DNA of 35,962 bases. It comes from an uncultured Bacteroidales bacterium (GTDB lineage: Bacteria; Bacteroidota; Bacteroidia; Bacteroidales; P3). The notes beneath the pieces were generated by a model, which was not told the origin of the DNA, searched no databases, and saw only the letters and a program-made list of their open reading frames with translations. Below, piece after piece: positions 28,993 through 35,962 of this stretch. The translations under genes and the position numbers were made by a program. The number at the start of each line of letters is the position of its first letter. Position 1 is the stretch's first letter. The stretch spans positions 1 through 35,962 of the forward strand of contig ONLQ01000020.1 of NCBI GenBank assembly GCA_900318665.1. Reading direction: 5' to 3'.

Positions 28993-29057
28993 TTTTAATT
29001 TTGAATTGTGAAATTTGAATTATGAAATCTCATTCTTCAACTTTCAGCATTCGGTTT

Positions 29058-29522
29058 TCATTTTTCTTTCAGCGTGTAGGGCGGTTCGGTTATCAGGTGC
29101 ACTCCTATGGAGTCGAGAGTATTAGATATATTAGAAATCTTTATTGATTGCTGGTATTGGCTTTTAAGTTCGATTTGTTTCAGACTCAACTGGTCAATTT
29201 GCTTTTGTGTATGTATTATATCTTTTCTTAGGCTTTCCACTCTGTAGCGATTTGCCACCAGCAGGGCTCCGCACAGCACTATTAGCAGTATAAGTGGGAG
29301 AAGTTTCAGCGCTTTGCGAGTGGTGAGTATTTCTCCTCCAAGAATCTGGCGGCCCCACGACACTTTCTTCTTTTCCTTGCCTTCCTCTTTGTGGCTTGAC
29401 TGCTCACCATCGTTTTTAGCCGCCTGCTCCTCAGCCTCCATTTGCTGCTGTTTGGTGCTTTTTAGCAGTTCGGTCTCCTCAACGATGACGGGTTCTTCTA
29501 TGTTTCTGAACTTTGTAGCCAC
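29058..29522 (-). CDS. ftsL: FtsL-like division protein
   Basis: 154 residues. A cytoplasmic Glu/Lys/Gln-rich tail (1-68), one membrane helix (about 72-91, LKLLPLILLIVLCGALLVAN) and a periplasmic coiled coil (about 95-130: ESLRKDIIHTQKQIDQLSLKQIELKSQYQQS). This topology, with the gene placed between rsmH and ftsI, fits FtsL, which joins FtsQ and FtsB to activate FtsWI. Sequence conservation of FtsL is poor and the cytoplasmic tail is longer than in E. coli, so identity rests on topology and position. Spacers on both sides are AT-rich. Confidence 0.85.
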   Translation of the reverse strand: MATKFRNIEEPVIVEETELLKSTKQQQMEAEEQAAKNDGEQSSHKEEGKEKKKVSWGRQILGGEILTTRKALKLLPLILLIVLCGALLVANRYRVESLRKDIIHTQKQIDQLSLKQIELKSQYQQSIKISNISNTLDSIGVHLITEPPYTLKEK

Positions 29523-29563
29523 TTTCTTTCAAATATGAATTCCTAATTTTGAAATATCATTCT

Positions 29564-30478
29564 TTAACGCTCACTCTTCTTCTCTGCCACGCGCAGTTTT
29601 GCACTGCGTGAGCGTGGATTGGTCTGTAATTCGCTTTCCGATGGGGTTATAGCCTTGCGGCTCACGGCAGCCAGCGGGGTGAGTGGGTTGCCGTAGAAAT
29701 CTTTTATCAGTTCGCCCTCAAAATTGCCTGCCTTGATATAGTTCTTCACCAGGCGGTCTTCGAGCGAGTGGTACGACATCACCACCAGTCTGCCACCTTC
29801 TGCCAGCACTTCCGATGCTTGCTCCAGCATCATCTTGAGGGCTTCCAGTTCGCCGTTCACCTCTATGCGCAGTGCTTGGAAAATCATTGCAAGGTATTTG
29901 TTCTCGTAGCCTCTGGGCAGGTGACGGCTCACGGCGGCGCGCAGTTGCATCGTGGTGTTGATGGGTTCGGCCTTGCGGGCGGCGCAGATGGCAGTGGACA
30001 GTTGTTTGGCGTTGGGCAGTTCGCCGTAGAGTCGCAAGATGCGTGCTATATCGCCTTCTTCGCTGCTGTTCACTATGTCACGTGCCGACACTTGCTGCCT
30101 GCGGTCCATTCTCAGGTCGAGGTCTCCGTCAAAGCGTGTGGAGAAACCTCTCTCGGCTTCGTCAAACTGATGCGACGACACGCCGAGGTCGGCAATCAGA
30201 CCGTCAATGCTTCTGATGCCTTGCATGCGGAGAAAGTTTTTCAGATGGCGGAAGTTCTCGTGCAGCAATGTGAAGCGAGGGTCGTCTATGGCGTTAGTCA
30301 GCGCGTCTTCGTCTTGGTCGAAAGCCACGAGGCGGCCGCCTTCGCCCAGATGGCTCATAATGGCTCGCGAATGACCACCACCGCCAAAGGTCACGTCAAC
30401 ATACGTGCCCTCGGGGCGTATTTTCAGCCCATCGATACATTCGTTCAGCATCACCGGCAGATGGTAATCGTTCGTCAT
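29564..30478 (-). CDS. rsmH: 16S rRNA (cytosine1402-N4)-methyltransferase RsmH
   Basis: 304 residues. The family start HLPVMLNECIDGL is followed by the SAM loop YVDVTFGGGGHSRAI (about residues 26-40), LVAFDQDEDA, the IADLGVSSHQFDEAERGFS motif, LRMD, and RVEKRLVKNYIK-like DRLVKNYIKAG near the end. It methylates N4 of C1402 in the 16S rRNA decoding site. Also known as MraW; second gene of the dcw cluster. The start overlaps the mraZ stop by four bases (ATGA), so the two are coupled. Normal length. Confidence 0.97.
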   Translation of the reverse strand: MTNDYHLPVMLNECIDGLKIRPEGTYVDVTFGGGGHSRAIMSHLGEGGRLVAFDQDEDALTNAIDDPRFTLLHENFRHLKNFLRMQGIRSIDGLIADLGVSSHQFDEAERGFSTRFDGDLDLRMDRRQQVSARDIVNSSEEGDIARILRLYGELPNAKQLSTAICAARKAEPINTTMQLRAAVSRHLPRGYENKYLAMIFQALRIEVNGELEALKMMLEQASEVLAEGGRLVVMSYHSLEDRLVKNYIKAGNFEGELIKDFYGNPLTPLAAVSRKAITPSESELQTNPRSRSAKLRVAEKKSER

Positions 30479-30954
30479 TGTTCGTCTTCAGTCTGTTTGA
30501 GCGAGTCGCGGCGCACTTTGCCCAGCCTCTGGTCTGCCAGGGCGGCATAGTCCGTCGTGTCCTCGTCCATCTTGGCGTAAGTGTCGCGATCCCAAATCTC
30601 GATGTACTCACCAAGCGACTGCAGAACGATTTCCTTTGTCGGTTTAAGATGTTCTTTTTGTTCTTGAGGGATGAGGATTCTGTCGTTTGAGTCCAGTTCC
30701 ACATCGGTACAGCGCATCAGCATGCGCAGCAGTTTTAGGTCTTCTTTGTTGTAGCGGTTCAGTTCTTTGTTCAAAAAGTTCACCTCTTCTTCAAAACCGG
30801 CATGTGTCCATAGTTCCAAACAGGGGGCATTGATGCTGCGACGTATCACAAAACGGTTGTCGTCAGTGCCCAGTCCCTTTTTTATAGATACTGGGAGTTT
30901 GAAACGACCGTTCGTGTCAACCTTACAACGCTCAATACCAAATGGTAACGACAT
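30475..30954 (-). CDS. mraZ: Transcriptional regulator MraZ
   Basis: 159 residues with two SpoVT/AbrB-like DNA-binding halves. The first contains DTNGRFKLPVSIKKGL (about residues 13-28), the second DSNDRILIPQEQKEHL (about 92-107), in which the usual D-x-x-G-R is D-x-N-D-R. MraZ forms ring oligomers that bind short direct repeats spaced by a helical turn upstream of its own operon and repress dcw transcription. The candidate sites lie at 30995-31040, over the promoter. A longer C-terminal tail than in E. coli carries Asp/Glu/Gln. First gene of the cluster. Confidence 0.95.
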   Translation of the reverse strand: MSLPFGIERCKVDTNGRFKLPVSIKKGLGTDDNRFVIRRSINAPCLELWTHAGFEEEVNFLNKELNRYNKEDLKLLRMLMRCTDVELDSNDRILIPQEQKEHLKPTKEIVLQSLGEYIEIWDRDTYAKMDEDTTDYAALADQRLGKVRRDSLKQTEDEQ

Positions 30955-30978
30955 TTTTTTTGCCTTTTGTTAGTTTTT

Positions 30979-31040
30979 CAAAGGTATGAACTTTTCCAAA
31001 ATCCTCCAAAAAAAACCATTAATTGTTGATAACTTCCAAA
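30979..31040 (-). promoter_or_regulatory. mraZ/dcw operon promoter with candidate MraZ boxes
   Basis: Read on the minus strand, TTTG (31010-31007) and TACCTTTG (30986-30979) are exactly 20 bases apart, a perfect Bacteroidota promoter 25 bases from the mraZ ATG. The box TTTGGA occurs at 31010-31005, 31000-30995 (10 bases apart) and 31040-31035 (30 bases further). The helical-turn spacing and the overlap with the -33 element fit MraZ autoregulation; assignment to MraZ is inferred. Confidence 0.75.
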
Positions 31041-31311
31041 AAAATCCCTTTTCTTGTTGATTTTAACGTTGCAAAATCAAAAATGTTTCAGTCGCGGTGA
31101 TTTTTCTTTTTGGTCAGAAAGCGGATGCTTTTGCATTTTTTTTGATGGCAGTGTGGTCGGATAAGGTTCCATTATGTCTTTTTTAGCCGAGTTCTAGCGT
31201 GCTGGTTTTGGTGGTCTATCATGGAGTTGTATGACATTGTGTAATTATCATATATGCCGGAATAATTGCCAATTTTTTTGAGGCAGTTTAGCGAGTTGTA
31301 AAAAAATAGTT
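31041..31311. other. Intergenic region upstream of the divergent mraZ and surface-protein operons
   Basis: AT-rich sequence with no convincing coding frame, RNA structure or repeat on either strand. It separates the mraZ promoter (minus) from the promoter at 31312-31343 (plus). Confidence 0.6.
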
Positions 31312-31343
31312 TTTGTTTGTATTATTGAATTTTACTACCTTTG
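31312..31343 (+). promoter_or_regulatory. Bacteroidota-type promoter of the surface-protein operon
   Basis: TTTG (31312-31315), 20 bases, then TACCTTTG (31336-31343). Transcription should begin near 31350, leaving an untranslated leader of about 275 bases before the ATG at 31627. The leader is AT-rich and holds a tiny start-stop frame (31358-31369) and a small CACTT/AAGTG hairpin near 31600-31615. Confidence 0.75.
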
Positions 31344-31626
31344 CACTCGTTTTTTTATGAGTAAATAGGCTTTTGAATTGTGTATTCGATTGATAGTTAG
31401 ATTATTTTATTTTCTTTGACATTGCTGGATTAGTAAAAATAATCAATTTGTAAGAGACTCTGAATTGAGTAAGTTAATTGGTCTATAGGTCGTTTTTGAG
31501 ATTTTATACACATCTATCGAATTTTGTCGAAAAAGGCTGTTCTATTATATATGAAAAGGTTGATTTGATTGGTAATAATGATATCCGGGTATATCCTGCA
31601 CTTGCAAAAAAGTGTTCTAAATAGAC

Positions 31627-32763
31627 ATGTTAAAAGGGTTATTGTCAAATAGTATAAAAAACATCGTGTGGGTGATTGCCGTGTTGACGGCACTGGTGGG
31701 GCCGATATCGGTTGCTTCGGCGCAAACCTCGCTGACGCAGGATGCTTGTCCCGTAATGGGCGGTTCTGCTATCTCGGCATCAGGCGCCTCGCTGTCGTTT
31801 TCTGTTGGCCAGACCTGTTTTTTGTATGAGACTTCGCCATTAGGTTCGTTGAGCGAGGGTGTCTTGCAGGTGTTCTGCGAGTCGGAATATGACACTCTTG
31901 ACCTCAGTTTCTGTCAGAACGAGGCTTCCACACGTCTTGCTGCAATTCTGCCTGCGGGCTTCATGTATCCCGCTATGGTCAACCCCGACGAGGCTGGCTA
32001 TTATGAATTCTTCTATCGCGGTCTTTCGCGCTCGGGATGCGACAGTGTGGTGCTTATCCGTCTTACGGTGAGAGCCACGCGCGACAGCGTGTTTATGGAA
32101 CAGACGGAGGATTCTTATGTGTGGTTTGGCGAAAACCTGACGGAGAGTGGCACCTACACCCACCTGCTGCAGACCACCGAGGGCTGCGACAGTATGCTTT
32201 TCCTCAACCTGTCGGTCATGAAAGAGGGTGTGCCTATCCCCAAAATCTATGGTTTTCAGTCGCGATTGCTTATGGTGGACTGTCTGCGAGGCGGCACAGA
32301 CACCATAGATTATGGGTATTACCGCTGGTATCGCGACGGCGAACTTGTTGCCGAGGGGGCTGATATGTCAACCTATTTTGAAGATGGCGCCATCTTGTCG
32401 GGCTGCTATTATGTAGAGGTTGCCACCGATAGAAATATGACCCACTGGGCATGGAGCAACACCATTTGTTTCGACGGCCCTTCCAATGCCATTGTCGGCG
32501 CCGAGCCTGAGGCATACATTCCGTTCACCTTGCAGCCTAATCCTGTGTCGCAAGGAGGTGTTGCGTATCTTCGATTTGAGGGTGGCGAGACACTTCTGAT
32601 GGGTGCTCGTGTATCTATATATAATATTCATGGCCAGCGTGTTTCCGACCAGGCCGCTATGGCATCAACGGTGATGCGCGTAGATTTTCCTTCGGGAATC
32701 TATTCGGTTCATTTGTTGCTATCTAATGGCAGCAAATACACCAAGAAACTAATTGTAAAATAA
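31627..32763 (+). CDS. Secreted surface protein with type A T9SS sorting domain
   Basis: 378 residues. An N-terminal signal peptide (hydrophobic core about residues 13-31, IVWVIAVLTALVGPISVASA). The middle has two copies of a short surface-protein repeat ending in SGCDSVVLIRLTV and EGCDSMLFLNLSV, followed by an Ig-like portion (YYRWYRDGELV). The C-terminal ~80 residues form the type A sorting domain: FTLQPNPVSQGG, VSIYNIHGQRVS, FPSGIYSVHLLLSNGSKYTKKLIVK. It should be exported by the Sec system and then by T9SS, with its tail cleaved. The GCDS repeat resembles that of the chimeric protein at 6-911. First gene of an operon with the beta-barrel and repeat proteins; ligand unknown. Confidence 0.88.
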   Translation: MLKGLLSNSIKNIVWVIAVLTALVGPISVASAQTSLTQDACPVMGGSAISASGASLSFSVGQTCFLYETSPLGSLSEGVLQVFCESEYDTLDLSFCQNEASTRLAAILPAGFMYPAMVNPDEAGYYEFFYRGLSRSGCDSVVLIRLTVRATRDSVFMEQTEDSYVWFGENLTESGTYTHLLQTTEGCDSMLFLNLSVMKEGVPIPKIYGFQSRLLMVDCLRGGTDTIDYGYYRWYRDGELVAEGADMSTYFEDGAILSGCYYVEVATDRNMTHWAWSNTICFDGPSNAIVGAEPEAYIPFTLQPNPVSQGGVAYLRFEGGETLLMGARVSIYNIHGQRVSDQAAMASTVMRVDFPSGIYSVHLLLSNGSKYTKKLIVK

Positions 32764-32775
32764 CGATTCATCTCT

Positions 32776-33717
32776 ATGCGCCAATTGCAATTCATAATCC
32801 TACTCGTTGCACTGCTGATGCCGTCATGTTTTGGTAACTATACCAACTCGTTGTCGGCCAAGAGTCGTTACGATGGCGTAGGTATGCGTCGCAACGAGAT
32901 AAGCGGTGCTCTCTATGCTCCGTCGTTGGGGTGCATGCTCTATGATGGCGGCTCGGGTTGGAACTATGACAATGGCTTTTCGGCAGGTTTTGCTTTGAGT
33001 TATGGCTTTTGGTTTTCGCGCCATGTCGGAATCACTACCGGCTTGCGAGTGTCTTATTTCAGTTACGAGCAGAAAGGCCTGAAGTTCAGCCTCCAAGAAG
33101 AGGGTACTGTGATAGTGACCGACGGTGCAGGTCTCAGTGCCGTAAATGCCACGCTGGAAGTCTCTTCGCCAGGAGTGGGTGAGCGCCAGACCATGACAAT
33201 GTTTGAGATACCATTGCAGTTGACCTTTCAGACGCGCCACCTGTTCTGCAATCTTGGCGCGGCGTTCTCTACCGCTATAACCAACTACTCTGAATACTCT
33301 TATTCAGAATCCGAATATTCGCTGCTGTCTGTGCAGGGCTTCGGTGTGATGCCGCCAACGCCTATTTCATCTGATATTGATCAGGAGAATGATGGCAGTT
33401 ATGTGCCTTCCAAATACAAACAGCCTTTATTTGTGAGCCTTGCCGCCGAGGTGGGCTTAAAGTTCTATTTCGATGATCGTAATGTGGTGTCGGTATCTGT
33501 TTTCGGACGTTACGCGCTCAACGATTGCGAACTAAATGACAATGCATCGCCCTATGTGCTGAATAATAGCACCAGCATTGCCGTGGCACCTATGCATACC
33601 AATCTGGTGGACCTCTATCGTGCTGCCGAGTGTGGCCTACGCATAGCCTATCATTTCGGATTTGGACGAAAAATTAGAATATCAAGAATTGAACAAGTAT
33701 CAAATATACATCAATGA
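32776..33717 (+). CDS. Outer-membrane beta-barrel protein
   Basis: 313 residues with a signal peptide (hydrophobic residues 4-15, then a possible lipobox-like PSCFGN). The body alternates hydrophobic and polar residues in strands with aromatic ends (FSAGFALSYGFWFSRHVGITTGLRVSYFSYEQ; LFVSLAAEVGLKFYFDDRNVVSVSVFGRYAL), as in outer-membrane barrels of the PorT/OmpW-like type. The C-terminus (ECGLRIAYHFGFGRKIRIS) is barrel-like. The ATG of the next gene overlaps its stop by four bases. A role as membrane anchor or companion of the surface proteins is plausible. Confidence 0.75.
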   Translation: MRQLQFIILLVALLMPSCFGNYTNSLSAKSRYDGVGMRRNEISGALYAPSLGCMLYDGGSGWNYDNGFSAGFALSYGFWFSRHVGITTGLRVSYFSYEQKGLKFSLQEEGTVIVTDGAGLSAVNATLEVSSPGVGERQTMTMFEIPLQLTFQTRHLFCNLGAAFSTAITNYSEYSYSESEYSLLSVQGFGVMPPTPISSDIDQENDGSYVPSKYKQPLFVSLAAEVGLKFYFDDRNVVSVSVFGRYALNDCELNDNASPYVLNNSTSIAVAPMHTNLVDLYRAAECGLRIAYHFGFGRKIRISRIEQVSNIHQ

Positions 33718-35405
33718 TGCACAATAGTTATAGGTTTCTTTTGGTTATCCTTTTTGCCATGCTGTCTTGCATGGCTATGGCCCAAGTGCCGCACCTGATA
33801 AGTTATCAGGCTGTAGTGCGTTATCCAAACAATCAGTTGGTGTCAAACTCTGAAGTGTCGGTGCGCATATCTATTTTGAAAGCCGATGGCACCGTGGTCT
33901 TTTCCGAGGAACATCACCCCACCACCAATGCCAATGGACTATTCAATATAGTGATTGGTTCCGGAACAGCAGTAAGTGGCTCTATCGCTAATGTTGACTG
34001 GTCGGCCGGCAATTATCGTTTGCGCAACGAAGTGGACTACGACGGTGGCAGCGACTATCAGATTGCTACCGAGGGTCAGATGCTCAGTGTGCCATACGCT
34101 TTCTATGCCAAACAGGCAGAGTCTGTGCCGGGCTTGCTCGACAGCATAGCCCTTGTCGGACGTGAGGCAGAGGCTTTGCATGTGCGCGACTCGCTTGCTA
34201 TCGAGGCTCTTCGTAGCGAAATGGTGGCTGCAAACAACGGTATCAACCGCGAATTTCTCACGATGTCGGCACGTCTATCAAATATTGTCGGTGACGAGTA
34301 TGCCTCCATCGACCACTTGGCTGTCGAATTGCGCCGCGAGGATTCTATCAGTGCCGATAGCCTTAATCGTGCCATTCTGTCCAATACTATGCGTCTAAAT
34401 CGTGAGATGCTCGACCTTGCTACACGTATAAATAATATACAGACGACAAATGGTTCGGGCGTAGCCGAGGCAGAGGCCCGTCTGCGTCGTGAGGATTCTA
34501 TCAGTGCTGATAGTCTGAACCGTGCTATACTAAATCATACCGCGCAGGTAAACCGCGATGTGCTTGGTCTTTCCAACCGCATTAACAATATCCAGTCATC
34601 GAATAATTCAGGCGTTGCTGAGGCAGAGGCCCGTCTGCGTCGCGAGGATTCCATCAGTGCCGATAGTCTTAATCGTGCTATCCAATCAAATGCGGCGCAG
34701 GTAAGTCGCGATGTGATGAACCTGTCCACACGCCTCAACAATATGCAGACCACGAACAATGCGGCAGTAGCCGAGGCAGAGGCCCGTCTGCGTCGTGAGG
34801 ATTCTATCAGTGCTGATAGTCTGAATCGTGCTATACTGAATCATACCGCGCAGGTAAACCGCGATGTGCTTGGACTGTCCAACCGCATCAACACTATCCA
34901 GACATCGAATAATTCAGGCGTGGCCGAGGCAGAAGCCCGTCTGCGTCGCGAAGACTCTATCAGTGCCGATAGTCTTAATCGTGCAATCAGAGCCAACACT
35001 GCGCAGGTAAATCGCGATGTGATGAACCTGTCCACGCGCCTCAACAATATGCAGACCACGAACAATACGGCAATAACTGAGGCAGAGGCTCGTCTGCGTC
35101 GCGAAGATTCGGTGAGTGCAGATAGTCTGAACCGTGCTATACTTAATCATACTGCCCAGGTAAACCGCGATGTGCTTGGCCTGTCCAACCGCATCAACAC
35201 AATCCAGACATCGAATAATACAGGTATTGCTGATGCAGAAGCCCGTCTGCGTCGCGAAGACTCTATCAGTGCCGATAGTCTTAATCGTGCTATCCAATCA
35301 AATGCCGCGCAGGTAAGTCGCGATGTGATGAACTTGTCCACGCGCCTCAACAATATGCAGACCACGAGCAATACGGCAATAGCCGATGCAGTGAGGATTC
35401 GGTGA
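33714..35405 (+). CDS. Surface protein with 51-residue tandem repeats, truncated by frameshift
   Basis: 563 residues as read. A signal peptide (about 1-23, ending AMAQ) is followed by a Bacteroidota surface-protein domain (about 24-140: LISYQAVVRYPNNQLVSNSEVSV, TTNANGLFNIVIGSG, LSVPYAFYAKQAESV). From about residue 200 there are seven 51-residue repeats: AEAEARLRREDSISADSLNR, then two alternating second halves, AILNHTAQVNRDVLGLSNRI and AIQSNAAQVSRDVMNLSTRL. Each unit is amphipathic and probably a coiled-coil stalk. At 35390 a 16-base gap in the repeat shifts the frame and gives VRIR and a stop. The repeat continues in the +2 frame beyond it, so the full gene was longer. Phase variation, decay or a sequencing error cannot be distinguished. 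Confidence 0.85.
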   Translation: MMHNSYRFLLVILFAMLSCMAMAQVPHLISYQAVVRYPNNQLVSNSEVSVRISILKADGTVVFSEEHHPTTNANGLFNIVIGSGTAVSGSIANVDWSAGNYRLRNEVDYDGGSDYQIATEGQMLSVPYAFYAKQAESVPGLLDSIALVGREAEALHVRDSLAIEALRSEMVAANNGINREFLTMSARLSNIVGDEYASIDHLAVELRREDSISADSLNRAILSNTMRLNREMLDLATRINNIQTTNGSGVAEAEARLRREDSISADSLNRAILNHTAQVNRDVLGLSNRINNIQSSNNSGVAEAEARLRREDSISADSLNRAIQSNAAQVSRDVMNLSTRLNNMQTTNNAAVAEAEARLRREDSISADSLNRAILNHTAQVNRDVLGLSNRINTIQTSNNSGVAEAEARLRREDSISADSLNRAIRANTAQVNRDVMNLSTRLNNMQTTNNTAITEAEARLRREDSVSADSLNRAILNHTAQVNRDVLGLSNRINTIQTSNNTGIADAEARLRREDSISADSLNRAIQSNAAQVSRDVMNLSTRLNNMQTTSNTAIADAVRIR

Positions 35406-35962
35406 GTGCTGATAGTCTGAACCGAGCAATACTTAATCATACCGCTCAGGTGAACCAGGAAGTGCTTGGCCTCTCCACGCGCCTCAACAATATGCAGACC
35501 ACGAGCAATACGGCAATAACCGAGGCAGAGGCTCGTCTGCGCCGCGAGGATTCGGTGAGTGCTGATAGTTTGAACCGAGCGATACTTAATCATACCGCTC
35601 AGGTGAACCAGGAAGTGCTTGGCCTGCGCCGCGAGGACTCGGTGAGTGCAGATAGCCTTAACCGCGCTATACTCAATACTGCCTCACAGATGAATAGCCA
35701 GGTGCTGAATCTCGCAGCGCGTCTTAATAATGTTCAGACAGCGAACAATACTGCTATTACTGATGCAGAGACTCGATTGCGTCGCGAAGACTCTATAAGT
35801 GCCGACAGTCTGAATCGCAAAATAGGAATCAATACCGCAAATGTAACTGCACTCGTCAACAACCTCAATGCTGCCAACAACAACCGCACCGACAGCATAG
35901 CGCAGGTGTTGCGCCAAGAGGATGCCGCGTCAGCCGACAGTCTTAATCGTAAAATCGGCACC
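34309..35962 (+). repeat. 153-bp tandem repeat array
   Basis: About ten copies of a 153-base coding unit continue to the window edge. Two unit types alternate, giving a 306-base higher-order repeat. Losses within the array are visible: 16 bases near 35390 (frameshift) and a 66-base in-frame loss near 35625 (VLGL joined directly to RREDSVS). Such arrays change length by slippage and recombination. Confidence 0.85.
35393..35962 (+). pseudogene. Out-of-frame continuation of the 51-residue-repeat surface protein, open to the window end
   Basis: In the frame +2 to the upstream gene, 190 codons without a stop encode the same repeat (EDSVSADSLNRAILNHTAQ...). There is no start codon or ribosome site of its own. 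The gene was continuous before a 16-base deletion at the join. The last units are more divergent (LNRKIGINTANVTALVNNLN) and may lead into a C-terminal anchor or sorting domain outside the window. Confidence 0.8.

Noticed and set aside
34309-35962. CRISPR array
   Set aside because: The repeat unit is 153 bases, contiguous and coding, with no unique spacers and no cas genes.

Overview
The window is chromosomal DNA from a member of the Bacteroidota, most likely order Bacteroidales. The evidence is a canonical Bacteroidota division and cell-wall (dcw) cluster, promoters of the phylum-specific form TTTG-N20-TAnnTTTG, a type IX secretion (T9SS) sorting domain, a gliding-motility-type C-terminal domain, and an FtsI that ends in a PASTA domain. 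The genus cannot be fixed from the sequence alone.

Layout. (1) 1-1.4 kb: a chimeric surface-protein gene whose N-terminus looks like a phage tail protein, then an ICMT-like membrane methyltransferase. (2) 1.4-2.3 kb: a terminator, REP-like hairpins, a fragment matching the 3' end of ftsZ, and a well-formed promoter driving a rod-shaped RNA of about 215 nt (6S-RNA-like) with its own terminator. (3) 2.3-15.4 kb: an accessory island. Its plus-strand genes encode two small paralogous two-module proteins, a coiled-coil protein, a LEM-3-like GIY-YIG nuclease, a TerB-like/FGE-sulfatase protein whose C-terminus looks like a diversity-generating-retroelement (DGR) variable region, a SIR2-like protein, a leucine-rich-repeat/TerB-like protein, a KAP P-loop NTPase and a voltage-sensor ion channel with an altered selectivity filter. 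Two AAA ATPases of unrelated type sit on the minus strand between them. (4) 15.5-30.95 kb, minus strand: mraZ-rsmH-ftsL-ftsI-murE-mraY-[murD remnant]-ftsW-murG-murC-ftsQ-ftsA-ftsZ. (5) 31-36 kb, plus strand: a T9SS cargo protein, an outer-membrane beta-barrel and a surface protein built of 51-residue repeats that carries a frameshift.

The strongest candidate for an undescribed system is the 2.3-15.4 kb island. Three proteins with unrelated N-terminal parts (GIY-YIG nuclease, LRR/TerB-like protein, KAP NTPase) end in the same module of about 115 residues, which I call the YWP-RFF module after its motif. The TerB-like segment is shared by the FGE and LRR proteins, and the two small proteins share a duplicated module. 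Together with the SIR2-like, nuclease and channel genes, all typical effector types, and an apparently hypervariable FGE ligand-binding domain, this reads as a modular biological-conflict (anti-phage or self/non-self) locus. The assignment is inference. The island is bracketed by copies of the ftsZ terminator and 3' end, consistent with insertion next to ftsZ.

In the dcw cluster, the murD slot holds only a divergent C-terminal ligase domain (179 aa) with no ATPase domain. A complete MurD must exist elsewhere if the organism makes peptidoglycan, which its murC, murE, murG, mraY and ftsI imply.
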